Notes under the pieces: model-generated
Told to the model about the DNA's origin: nothing
The model's input: only the letters and a program-made list of their open reading frames with translations
Database searches by the model: none
Made by a program: the position numbers and the translations under genes
Part shown: positions 1 through 9,143 of the stretch, piece by piece
Position numbering within the stretch: position 1 is the first letter of the stretch
How the letters are laid out: the number at the start of each line of letters is the position of its first letter
Source of the DNA: Pisolithus tinctorius
Lineage: Eukaryota > Basidiomycota > Agaricomycetes > Boletales > Pisolithaceae
Reading direction: 5' to 3'
Assembly (NCBI GenBank): GCA_024663395.1
Contig: JANFAH010000003.1
Coordinates: 4,278,001 to 4,342,000, forward strand
DNA: 64,000 nt

Positions 1-300
1 TTTCGAACCCTCGTTCTCCCACCCGAATATGACATGGCAATCCAGTCCCGCTTGCCTGCGGTGGCATGCTGTGTTCACAATATCATCCGCCTCCACGATC
101 CTGACGACGTTGACATGCCAGATCCCGACGAATTTGATGAAGATGACAGGCCACTTTTAACATCTGAAGAAACGGACGTCGGAAGCTTGCAAGATACTCC
201 GTTGAACGCTGGGTCGCGTAGTCAGATGAATGCCGTGCGTGACACGATTGCAGCACAAATGTGGGAAGATTATCGCGCTGAGCTCGCAAGAAGGGGTTGA
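1..300 (+). CDS. Harbinger-type DDE transposase, C-terminal fragment
   Basis: The frame is open from the first base of the window to a TGA at 298-300 and gives about 99 residues, so the 5' part of the gene lies outside. The segment LPPEYDMAIQSRLPAVACC followed by VHNIIR aligns without gaps to the C-terminus of the transposase at 4147-4434 (MPPEYGMDVQARIPPALCC, IHNIIR). That larger copy carries the HARBI1-like signature RNRKGFTSQN. The C-terminal tail is acidic. In this family the protein cuts and pastes the element and needs the Myb-like partner for nuclear import and end binding. Activity cannot be judged because the catalytic part is not in the window. Confidence 0.8.
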   Translation, partial: FRTLVLPPEYDMAIQSRLPAVACCVHNIIRLHDPDDVDMPDPDEFDEDDRPLLTSEETDVGSLQDTPLNAGSRSQMNAVRDTIAAQMWEDYRAELARRG

Positions 301-457
301 TTCAGTAGTTCAGTAGCTAGTTTTGCATATTATCCATGTATCACTACGTCGCCCTCAAATTTCATCCATGTCTTATCCGCTCTCAATTTTCACGCTTGCA
401 TGGCAATTTTAAAACAGTGGTGATTGCTGTATAGACGCACAAGTACAAACGAACTAC

Positions 458-2023
458 TTATTTCCCCCCCAAATTTGCATATTCTGGAACCTCGTAGCCA
501 GCGGCCTCAAGCCTCATCTTAACCCACAACATTCGGTATGTTGCCAACTGAGCGGCGGCGTTCTTGTAACCCGCGACATAGGAGGATTTCTCTTCAAACA
601 ACATTTGCAAGTGGACTAGGTTCCACTCCGAAAGGTTCTTCTCAAGCTCAAACATCAACGCGCATGCTTTGTCGAGACTTCGGCCCTTGGAATTGTTGAG
701 AGTGGCAAGCGTCTTGGAGGTACTGTCTTGCACACCGGACATCAGATCCTGCACCGCATCTTCAAGGCCAGCCGTCTGCGAGCGCTGCTTCCGAGAACCG
801 CTGGAACTTCCCTGGGAAGCCGCTGTGGATGTGGTGTCGAGCCCGGCAGTGGCGTCGCTTTTGCGCTTCTTGCCGCGAGACGACAAACTAGATGATGGAT
901 TGATGGAAGTGCTTACTGATGTCATTGCGGAGGACGGTGGTGATGTAGGAATGGACGAAGGGGAAACCGTCAGGCCAGGCAGGGACACAGGTGGCACACC
1001 GGACAGGGCCTGTGAAATACCCTGTGGTACAGGCGTACCTTGAACGTTTACGGCGGGCTGCACACTCCAGGGAGTCTGCGTGATTTGATGTTGATTAGGG
1101 AACCCGGATTGATCCTGCACAAAGGTAAACTGTGCGGCGGGTTGCACAGGCGGTAGCTGATACTGCGTATGAGGATGTGTGAACGGTAGCTGATGCTGCA
1201 CAGCAGGCTGCGGGAATGATGGTGGTGTGGGGAGTTGCATAGATGCGAGCTGAGGCGATATGACAGGGTGCGCGATGGAGCTGGGAAAATCGGATGACGT
1301 GGAAGTAGAAGCCCAGGACCTTTGGGTGGGGGGTCGGGCACCGGCGGCATGGTGTGCATTGGTGCCCCTCGCCTTGTCAGGAAGGGCAAGGTCTCGCATA
1401 CGATCGAAGTATTTGAAGCCCGTGTTTCGGTATTGGGCAGTATCTGGCCGATTCTAGGGGAAGGTCAAGGATTTTTGCGCCACACCATGAAAAAATCTCA
1501 GACATACCTCGACGACATCATCCATCACGAGCTGCCCTGCCTCAGTTATGACATCAGCACCTCTTGCTGCTGAATATGCGAGCCCTGATCCCCTTGCAAC
1601 AGCTAAAGCTGCATAGTAATCCCGTTTCAGCTTTGTATGAGATGAGTGATACCAAACGCAAGGATAAATCAATAAACGCACACTTTCCCACTTGTCATAA
1701 CAGCTTTTCGCAGTTTTATGGTAGCCATTGGCTTGGACAGGTAACCGAGATACCAAATTGTTGAAGTGCCCTAGTTGAAAGACCATACGATCACCTGCCT
1801 TGGGTCGGATTTCCTCCACAAAATCGAGAAGCATCTCAACATCTGTATGGGGCCATACAGCTCGCAACTTCGGCTGAGGCTCAGAGCTCGAACTGACTGA
1901 CGGAGCCTTTCCTTTTGACCCAGAACCCCTACCTTCCATCTTACTGCGAAGTCGATGTGAGCGGCGGGTTGGGGACACGGAATGGTCTAGCCTGCGATAA
2001 AGGTCGGTTCGTCGAGGTGGCAT
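458..2023 (-). CDS. Myb/SANT-like DNA-binding protein of Harbinger element 1
   Basis: Three exons are proposed on the minus strand: 2023-1682, 1630-1508 and 1453-458, with introns of 51 and 54 nt (GTGCGT..AAAG and GTATGT..CTAG), both phase 0. The product is 486 residues. The N-terminal third holds a Myb/SANT-like domain: a first Trp in AVWPHTDVEMLLDF, then KSCYDKWESLKRDY, then GFKYFDRM. The rest is a low-complexity Pro/Gln/Ser linker with a basic stretch (RGKKRKSD) and a helical C-terminus. The first intron length is a multiple of three, so the unspliced frame also reads through. No disabling mutation was seen. In PIF/Harbinger elements this protein binds the transposon ends and escorts the transposase. 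Both intron positions match the gene in element 2. Confidence 0.82.
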
Positions 2024-2144
2024 ATCATATTATGCATATGTGGTAGCTGTGATTCATCACCTGATCAGTAAACACCACAGTCGCAGATAGTCCGCGATTA
2101 TCAACTTAGAAGTCCGCTGAACTCCGCACAGAGTTGGTTTGTAT

Positions 2145-2260
2145 GAGCTAGTTCGGTAACGAAGTCCCACAAAGAATCCAGGTGAAAAAACCCAAAAAAA
2201 AGTCCCAGGCCTTCATGACATAAGCATACAGAGTTCAATCGGAGCCCCAATTTAGGAGGA
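2145..2260 (+). repeat. Left terminal inverted repeat of Harbinger element 2
   Basis: It begins GAGCTAGTTCGG and ends TTTAGGAGGA. It is the reverse complement of 11861-11976 with two mismatches. The preceding TAT is the left copy of the target-site duplication. Confidence 0.92.
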
Positions 2261-2362
2261 GAGCATCTGGTGTATGGCCGAGATGCCGTGCTAGAGGCGG
2301 GGTTATGCATCAAAGCTCCACTTGTACAGCATCTACTCTTGCTTTTCCCTCCGTTCGTTGCC

Positions 2363-3981
2363 ATGCCCCCTCGTAAAGCAGCGAAATCGTCCGACCACAA
2401 GGGCAAATCTCGTAGTTCGCGGTCCCCGGATGGCCACTCGACGCAAGTGTCGTGGTCAGATAAGGATACGTTTGCTCTTCTTGACTTCATCAATTCCCAC
2501 AAGGCAACCGCTGGTGACGGTTTAAATTTCAAGGCGCCATTTTGGAATGCCTGTGCAGCTTCTCCGATGCTTGCAAACCCTGAGAAAGGGGGGCCCAAAA
2601 CCCCTAAATCATGTAAAGAGAAATGGAAAAGGGTGCGTGAGTCAGTCAAACGACAGAATAACTAGCTGATATCACACAGCTACGAAGTACATACGCGGTC
2701 GTTGATCATCTCAGCCATTCATCTGGATTTGCGTATTCTCTGAAGTCAGGGGCTGATATCGGTGTTGCAAACGAGAATTCATGGGACGGTTACATGAAGG
2801 TATGATTCAATCCGATCAGATTGAATGTCCTGTGCTAATGGTGACGTCGGCAGGTCCACAAGGATGCAGCGCCCTATAAAAACAAGGGATGGCTATTCTA
2901 TGACAGGATGAGTGCGCTCATACCTTCCAAGTGCAAGGGCTTGAATCGCTTTTCGGCACTGAGTATCAACAATTCTTCTGGAGGCCCGTCCTGCACCAGG
3001 TTGAGTTCTTCCAACAGCGAGAGCATGGGGAACAACACGCCATCCCTGGGGTCACCTTTCGTTGACTTCCTGATACCAGCGTCTGTCGGAGGAAGTGCAC
3101 CTAGCGCACCGGTAACCAGTAACGACGTGGATATGTCGCCCATTGTTCCATCAGCATCGCCGTCTATGAACCAAACGATTTTCTACCTGTTCGCGACTGG
3201 AAGCGCTGGCTTCAGTATGCCAACAACTTCCTATGCTCCACCATCGTGGCCATCTGCCAATCAACCCTCATTCCACTCATTTGCAGCTGGAAATCCCATC
3301 CCCCCTACACTAACAACTTCCCATCGCCCGGCGCCATCTACCGTCGCTTCGGTTCATAGTGGACCTACTTTTAACTGGCGCTCAGACCAGTCTGTTCCCC
3401 CCCCCGGCACACCTTCAAACTTCACCCCTCCAACTGCCCCGTCGTCGTTCAATGGCTCGTCTGTCAGCTCCGTCAAGCCATCCTCCAGTATTTCGGCTCG
3501 TATGGAGCGCTCCAGAAAGCGGAAGGCAGACGACGACGACGATCAATCTGTCGTTTCGGGTGCTCTTTCAAGCACTGCGGCTTCAACCGCCTCATCGGCA
3601 CGAAAGCGACGCACAGGGAACATGATACTTGAACAAGTGGAAGAGGAAGTTGGAGGTATCCATGGTACAGTCCGCTCGCATATGACCGCCATCACTCACG
3701 CAATCACATCCCTTGCGGAATCACCTGCGCCTGATCCCAAGCCCGATATCCGCCAAGATCCGGTCCATCCGTTGGTGACCGAGGCGACACAGAAGCTGTT
3801 GCTGTTGGACATGGATAAGTTCTCACCAACCGACATCGTTAGGATCGCAAATCACTTCGAGGGAAACGTTTCCCATGCCAGCCTGTACTTATCATTTGCT
3901 AGCGATCCTGACCATATGGCTACAGTTCGGCATGCATGGCTTGAGGCGAAGCTCAATGAGATTGGGAGACGTAGCCAGTAA
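2363..3981 (+). CDS. Myb/SANT-like DNA-binding protein of Harbinger element 2
   Basis: Exons 2363-2632, 2680-2799 and 2854-3981 join in frame through introns of 47 nt (GTGCGT..ACAG) and 54 nt (GTATGA..GCAG) to give 505 residues. The ATG at 2363 (MPPRKAA) was chosen over an upstream in-frame ATG at 2270 because the homologue in element 1 also starts MPPR. The Myb/SANT domain spans roughly residues 30-140: VSWSDKDTFALLDF, KSCKEKWKRLRSTY, SGFAYSLKSGADI and KGWLFYDRM. A Ser/Pro-rich linker with a basic patch (RKRKADDDDD) and a helical C-terminus follow. It converges on the transposase pseudogene. The likely role is binding the 116-bp repeats and forming a complex with transposase. It looks intact although its partner is broken. 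Confidence 0.85.
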
Positions 3982-4892
3982 TTGTTGTCCTTGCAGCTTG
4001 TAGTATCCACATTTTACCTTGATGTTTGTTGCAATATCATCGGCGTTTCGGTTCTCTCACTCTGCCTCTGGAGATCGGAACTCAAAGAAGTGCAATTTGG
4101 ATCGTAAGGGTAGCGTAACGTAGAGAGAAATGATGGTATATAAATGCTAATCCGCGATGAACTCTCCCCTTCGTACTCGTTTGGCAATGTAGCTATTCCA
4201 AATGTTTTGCGTGATTGCACCCCGCCTCTCCGACATCCAAAGGCGTTCTGCGGTAGTTGTAATGCCATCGGCGATCACGCCGATTACCTCCTCTGACTCG
4301 TCCGGCGGCGGAGGTGATACGAAGCCTTCGATGTCGTCTAACTCCAATGGATCGTACATGCGGATGATGTTGTGAATACAACATAAAGCGGGAGGAATAC
4401 GGGCCTGGACGTCCATGCCATACTCTGGAGGCATGACGAGAATTCAGAAGCGACGTTTGATGACTCCGATTATCCGTTCGATCACGTTTCGAAGCTGCAC
4501 GTGGCGAAGGTTGTAGCATTCCTCGGCGTTTACTGGTCTGTAAATTCCAATGAATTATGAGTAAATAAAAACATCGATAGAAATACTTACCGTACGTGCG
4601 CGCGGCCCCATTCTGCGAGATGGTATCGTTGCCCTCGGAATGGAGTCAGGAGTTGGGGGCAATTGGGGAACCCTGCATCAGCAAGGTAGTACTTGCCGTC
4701 TGGAATAGCGAGATCGCTCAGCCGTGCATCGTGATAGACCGACGAGTCGGCCGCAGACCCCTCCCACCCGCTAAGGACATATGTGAAGCGCATATCGAAA
4801 TCGCAGCAGAGCAGGCAATTCTGGGAGGTGAAACCTTTGCGATTTCGCATCGCATCCCTTTCCTCCGAACTGGGAGCACATGCGATGTGCGT

Positions 4893-5039
4893 TGGAGTGG
4901 TGGTCTCTTAGTGCTGTATCGTACTGTCTGTCGTCGTATCCTGTGTTCTACCGCTATGTTCATGTCCACGTCTGCCTCCGTCTGACTAAGCCAATGTGGC
5001 TGTGTCCTCATCTCCTGTCCCCCTGGTTCCCCTACTCCA
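4893..5039 (-). repeat. 3' LTR of Gyp1 (147 bp)
   Basis: It is identical to 10979-11125. It begins TGGAGT and ends ACTCCA on the plus strand, a 6-bp inverted terminus. The final 17 codons and stop of pol (5039 to 4986) lie inside this LTR. Just upstream in the transcript is a purine run GAAGGGGG (about 5044-5051), a plausible polypurine tract for plus-strand priming. Confidence 0.93.
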
Positions 5040-8000
5040 TGTGCCCCCTTCAAAGATGACGACATCCTCGTCATCTACTACCGCCTCCTCCTCTGCGTTG
5101 AGCTGCGGTTCACCCTCGATGTCCGGCCCTTTGTCCCCCTCAACATCAGCCCGCGTCTCCTCTCTGCCAGGCTGCGTCTCCGTCGTCCCGTCTTGCACCT
5201 TCGTGCTCTGTGGTCTGTCTCTCCCGCTGTCTCCTTCCTCGATCCCCTTTCTCGCCTGTTCTTCGCTTCCTTCATTTCCATTTTCCATTTCCTTTATCTG
5301 TTTCATGAACTCTTGTTGCTCTGAGTGTAGCTGTGTTCCTTCCCTTGCCGCGAATGCGCGTAACCTTCTCGCGCTGAACTCTCCTGCTATGGGTTCGCCG
5401 GCCAGGTTCTCTAACCTGTAGGAGTTCTTTAGTCTCTCCGAGACTCTGTAAGGGCGTGACCACTTAGGTAATAGTTTCCGTTCTGTTTTGAACGTGTAGT
5501 CTAAGTCGCTTCGGTATACTTGTACGAGTTGTCCCTTTGCAAATACGACTTCTACGCCTTGTCTTCTTAGTACTCGGCGATCGAACGTTTGTTTTCTTCT
5601 CATTGCGTGTTTGACTGCTTCCTCGTATCCATCCAGTCGTTGTTGTGCTGCGTACGCCATGTGGATTGCTGCATCCACTGGTGATGGTTCTGTGGTGCTG
5701 TGCGTCAGTGCTGTGCGCTTGGTATCGATCACCAACCCGAGTAACAGTTCTTTGGGGGAGAACTTGAGTGTTGGTAGCACTCGGTTGTTCAGCGCGCGGA
5801 CCGCGTCGTCGAGATGGTCTGGCCACGTTCTAGGTAGTTTTTCCCGGTCCGTTTCCATTTCGTCGTCTTCTCCTACGTTTGGTGCGCACAGGCGTTTGAG
5901 GATATGTAGCAGTAGTTTGTTCGTGCCCTCTACTAACCCATTAACCCATGGTGAGTATGCTGCTATGACATGATGTGTGCAGGACCACTTAGCGCAGTAA
6001 GTTTTGACCTCTTCGTTGTTGAAGTGTCGTGCGCCGTCTGTCATGAACGTCTCTGCTGCTGTGAAGTTGTTAAATATGGTTGTTAGGCCGTCCACTGTGG
6101 TTTTCGCTGTCCCGGCTGTTTTGTACTTCATTACCCATACGTGCTGCGAGAACGTGTCTAAGAATAATCCCAGCGTGTGGTACCCTCCTTTCCCTGTTGG
6201 CATTGATAGGTAGTCTCCTACGAGTAGTTCAAACAGGTGCCGTCTCGTTATTGGTTCGAGTAGAGCGTTTAGTTTTGTTGGGCCGAAGTTCTTGCATTTC
6301 GCGCAGTCTTGTATTGCGTTCATTATTGACGTGTCGAGTTTGGGCGAGTAGTACTTGTCTGTGATTGCCATTTTCAGTGCGTCTCGTCCCCAGTGTCCTC
6401 CCGTTTCGTGTAGGTGTTTCGCCTTGGTGAACGCTTCTTGTTTTGTGATGCATTCTACTTTGTGTCTCGGTCGTACGCTGGTTCCTCCGTGTATTCTCCA
6501 TAGTTTACCTTGTTCGACTAGGTATTGTGTCGATCTATGTCTTGCCCTGTTGCGGTCTCTTATGGGGGTATTCGTGTCGATGTTGAGTATCGCGTCTATT
6601 ACCTCCATGAACAGTGGTTCTTCCCTGAGGCGTTTGCGTAGTTGCTGGTTTTCCTGTGGTAGTTTAGTGATTTTGAACACATCGTTTATTAGGCCCGATG
6701 CTGCTTCTGGGTCCGGGCTGACCGTCCAATCACTGCTGTCTCCGTTTGTGCGTGACGTGCCGTCCCACTGTCGGCTTAGTCCGTCTGCGACCACGTTGAG
6801 GCGGCCTGGTACATGCCTTACTGCTACGATGTTGTGCGCGGTTATGCCGTCCCTCCATCTTGCATGGGCTGCTGCTATTGTGTTGTTGGAGAGGACGTCC
6901 TTTAACGCTTTGCAGTCTGTTTCGATTTCGACTGGGTATCCCCATATTATGTCTGTAAAGCGGTCTAGGCCATATTTCAGTGCTGCGAATTCCAGTAGAA
7001 ACGGTTTGTAATTGCGCTCAGCTGGTGATGTCCGTTTGGACGCGAATGCGATCGGCACTGTTCGTTCCACTGTCTTACCGTTCGGTGTCTGGACCTTGCT
7101 TCGTTGTGTTAGTACCGCTCCAAATCCTTCTTGACATCCGTCCGTGGTTACGACGAATGGTGTTCCGTCGTATCGTGGTGCGTGTAGTGTTGGTTGGCTC
7201 GTTAAGGCGACCTTCAGGTCCAAGAACGCTTTTGTATGTTTCTGTTCCCATCTACCTGCCAGTTTGAGGTCAGTCATCGCTTTGCGGTATGTGGTTTTAG
7301 TTATGGGCTTAGGGAGGTCGACTTGTTTTACTAAGTCTCGTAGCGGTCCTTCTATCTTGGCATATCCTTTGATGAGGTCGCGAAAATGTCCTGTGAGTCC
7401 CAAGAACGACATTAGGTTGAGTGCCGTATCTGGTTGTTTCCATTTGACTATTGCCGCTAGCTTTGCCGTATCCGGTTGTACTCCTTGAGGGCCTACTGCG
7501 GCTCCTGCGAACGTAGTCTCCGTCATGAATAGTCTGCACTTCGTCGGGGACAGTGACAATTTGTGTTCTCTGCAGCGCTGTAGGATTCGTCTTAGTTTGC
7601 CTATCATACCTCCGAACGTGTCGTCGCTGCACCCCCCATCATCTACGAAGAGTTCCAATATATCTTCTGCGAGTTCTTTGTGTAGGCATTGCGTTGCTGT
7701 TGCTGAGAACACCGTCGGTGCTCCTGTCCACCCCATTGCCATTCTCGTGTACCAGAAGTATCCTCTCCCGTCAACGAAGAACGTGAAAAACGGTCTCCAT
7801 TTTTCTGGAATTTCGATGGTGTAGAATCCGGATGCGAAGTCGAATACTGACACATACCTTCTGCCGCTCAGTCGCTGCTGTTTGGCTCGTATGTCCCCCT
7901 GAAACATCGGCGGTATCTGTGATGCTTTATTCAATTCTGCGAAGTTTTGCGTTACCCTCCATTTCGGCGCGTTGTTTGTTTCTTTTGCTGTTGTTTTTTC

Positions 8001-9137
8001 TGGGGCATGTGTGTCATTTTGTTCTTTGAACGGAGGCGGTACGTTTGCTTCTGCGCATTGCTTGTTTAGTTCTCGTTGTATGTCCTCTATTGTCATACTT
8101 TCTGCGTTGTCGTGCGCTTTTTGTGTGAGTACCGTGGGTGCTACGTGTTTGATTCGTGGGATGTCTGCGCATTCTATCAGTCCTGCTTCGAGCATTTGGT
8201 CTACCCATTTGTTCATGAATTGTCTTTGCGGTGGGTTCATTGGACGTTGGCGCACTGTGGTGTTGAACGTTGTGTCGTCTGGCACGTTCAAGTCGACTCT
8301 TGCTCCTGGGATTGGTAGTACTTCACTGAGTGAACATGCAAACACGTCAGCGAATTCTGTTATTAGATTGATTACTTCCTTTCGTTCGTCTGTTGTTAGA
8401 TCGTCGCCGATCTTGACTCCTTCGATAATCAGTTTCACCCGTTCGGGTGCAAACGGTTCTGTCTTCCTGGTGAACGTATTAGTTTTGTTTTTTACCTTTG
8501 CTTCACCCTGCGAGGTCTCTGCTTCCTTTTGCATTGTGACATTGCATTCCACTTCTTCCTTTGTTCTTGTCGTATTTGCGGAGTGGTTGTGTAGTACCAC
8601 CTTCGTGTTTCCATCTGTGATGGTTACGTTGTCGGTCGCGTAGTCATGTGTTGCTTTGAACGCTTGCAGTAGTGGTTTCCCGAATAGGAACGCCCACCCC
8701 CCTGCGCTGTCGAACACCTCGAAGGTTCCGGTCGCTTCTACGCCTTCTATGTTTATCGTGCCCGTCCACGTGGCTTCCGACGGTACGACTGCTCCGTTTG
8801 CCATGCGTAATGCCTGTGACGACGGTTGCCATCCTTTTAATTTGTGCTTGATCGTGTTGAACGTGCTCAGGGCCATAGCCCCTGTCATAGCACCGTCGTC
8901 GAACAGTGCTTGTACCGTTGCTCCAGTGTTGTCCGTGTTCTTGAGTGTGATCGCGTGTGTAAATGGGACAGGTTTGCTCGTGTTGTCCTCTACGTTGCCT
9001 TGCATGTTGTGTTTCGTTGCTGAGTATATGTCGGAGACTGATGATTTACTTCGGTGTACATGCAGGGCGGTTGTTATCGTAGTAGGTACGTTGAGAGCCT
9101 GGGTCGGTGTGCTGTCCGTCACAGCGACCCTGTCTCG
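4986..9137 (-). CDS. pol: Gyp1 pol polyprotein (PR-RT-RH-INT), read by -1 frameshift from gag
   Basis: The frame is -1 relative to gag. If translation slips on GGGAAAC (9137-9143), the first new codon is CGA at 9137-9135 and 1383 pol residues follow. Numbering from codon 9122-9120: retropepsin-like site FDDGA at 74-78 with a LFGKPLL segment near 146; reverse transcriptase with VFDFASGFY near 426 and FVDDG at 492-496; RNase H with TTDGCQEGFGAVL and EIETDCKAL; integrase with an HHCC zinc finger (HLHETGGH then CAKC) and a DDE core (GDYLS, MTDGARHFN, VEGTN). A GPY/F-like segment (LPKWSRPYRV) and an acidic tail end the protein. No ATG opens this frame near its start (the first possible start is GTG), which favours frameshifting. 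The DDG in the protease differs from the usual DTG or DSG. The last 17 residues are encoded by the LTR. Confidence 0.93.
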   Translation of the reverse strand, partial: RDRVAVTDSTPTQALNVPTTITTALHVHRSKSSVSDIYSATKHNMQGNVEDNTSKPVPFTHAITLKNTDNTGATVQALFDDGAMTGAMALSTFNTIKHKLKGWQPSSQALRMANGAVVPSEATWTGTINIEGVEATGTFEVFDSAGGWAFLFGKPLLQAFKATHDYATDNVTITDGNTKVVLHNHSANTTRTKEEVECNVTMQKEAETSQGEAKVKNKTNTFTRKTEPFAPERVKLIIEGVKIGDDLTTDERKEVINLITEFADVFACSLSEVLPIPGARVDLNVPDDTTFNTTVRQRPMNPPQRQFMNKWVDQMLEAGLIECADIPRIKHVAPTVLTQKAHDNAESMTIEDIQRELNKQCAEANVPPPFKEQNDTHAPEKTTAKETNNAPKWRVTQNFAELNKASQIPPMFQGDIRAKQQRLSGRRYVSVFDFASGFYTIEIPEKWRPFFTFFVDGRGYFWYTRMAMGWTGAPTVFSATATQCLHKELAEDILELFVDDGGCSDDTFGGMIGKLRRILQRCREHKLSLSPTKCRLFMTETTFAGAAVGPQGVQPDTAKLAAIVKWKQPDTALNLMSFLGLTGHFRDLIKGYAKIEGPLRDLVKQVDLPKPITKTTYRKAMTDLKLAGRWEQKHTKAFLDLKVALTSQPTLHAPRYDGTPFVVTTDGCQEGFGAVLTQRSKVQTPNGKTVERTVPIAFASKRTSPAERNYKPFLLEFAALKYGLDRFTDIIWGYPVEIETDCKALKDVLSNNTIAAAHARWRDGITAHNIVAVRHVPGRLNVVADGLSRQWDGTSRTNGDSSDWTVSPDPEAASGLINDVFKITKLPQENQQLRKRLREEPLFMEVIDAILNIDTNTPIRDRNRARHRSTQYLVEQGKLWRIHGGTSVRPRHKVECITKQEAFTKAKHLHETGGHWGRDALKMAITDKYYSPKLDTSIMNAIQDCAKCKNFGPTKLNALLEPITRRHLFELLVGDYLSMPTGKGGYHTLGLFLDTFSQHVWVMKYKTAGTAKTTVDGLTTIFNNFTAAETFMTDGARHFNNEEVKTYCAKWSCTHHVIAAYSPWVNGLVEGTNKLLLHILKRLCAPNVGEDDEMETDREKLPRTWPDHLDDAVRALNNRVLPTLKFSPKELLLGLVIDTKRTALTHSTTEPSPVDAAIHMAYAAQQRLDGYEEAVKHAMRRKQTFDRRVLRRQGVEVVFAKGQLVQVYRSDLDYTFKTERKLLPKWSRPYRVSERLKNSYRLENLAGEPIAGEFSARRLRAFAAREGTQLHSEQQEFMKQIKEMENGNEGSEEQARKGIEEGDSGRDRPQSTKVQDGTTETQPGREETRADVEGDKGPDIEGEPQLNAEEEAVVDDEDVVIFEGGTWSRGTRGTGDEDTATLA

Positions 9138-9143
9138 TTTCCC
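9101..9143 (-). promoter_or_regulatory. Programmed -1 frameshift signal between gag and pol of Gyp1
   Basis: On the minus strand the gag codons read CAG GGA AAC, so the heptamer G GGA AAC (9143-9137) has the canonical X XXY YYZ phase. A 6-nt spacer (GAGACA) follows. Then comes a hairpin 9130-9101: GGGTCG pairs with CGACCC, and inside it CTGT pairs with ACAG around a GACGG loop. The gag stop TGA is at 9121-9119. The -1 frame has a stop 6 nt upstream of the heptamer and is open downstream for the whole of pol. The same heptamer serves the gag-pro shift of simian retrovirus 1. Confidence 0.85.

Larger units (their letters stand above)
1..2144. mobile_element. PIF/Harbinger-like DNA transposon 1, left end outside window
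   Basis: This stretch has the two-gene layout of PIF/Harbinger elements: the 3' end of a DDE transposase on the plus strand (1-300) converging on a Myb/SANT-domain gene on the minus strand (2023 to 458). The second element in the window has the same layout. The left end lies outside the window. The right end is inferred to lie at about 12023, because element 2 (2145-11976) sits about 120 bp upstream of the Myb/SANT start codon and the CpG-rich composition resumes for about 47 bp beyond it. About 120 bp of sequence at 301-457 separates the two genes. Confidence 0.7.

Noticed and set aside
669..1043. Open frames opposite the Myb/SANT genes and opposite pol of Gyp1 (for example 669-1043, 7972-8643)
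   Set aside because: They are mirror frames of strong coding sequence with no motif and no splice logic.
2101..2649. Minus-strand frame of 182 codons across the Harbinger 2 terminal repeat
   Set aside because: It overlaps the terminal repeat and exon 1 of the Myb gene antisense and has no recognisable motif.
9120..9122. GTG at 9122 as an independent start of Gyp1 pol
   Set aside because: Non-ATG start overlapping the gag stop is less likely than slippage at the well-formed heptamer just upstream.
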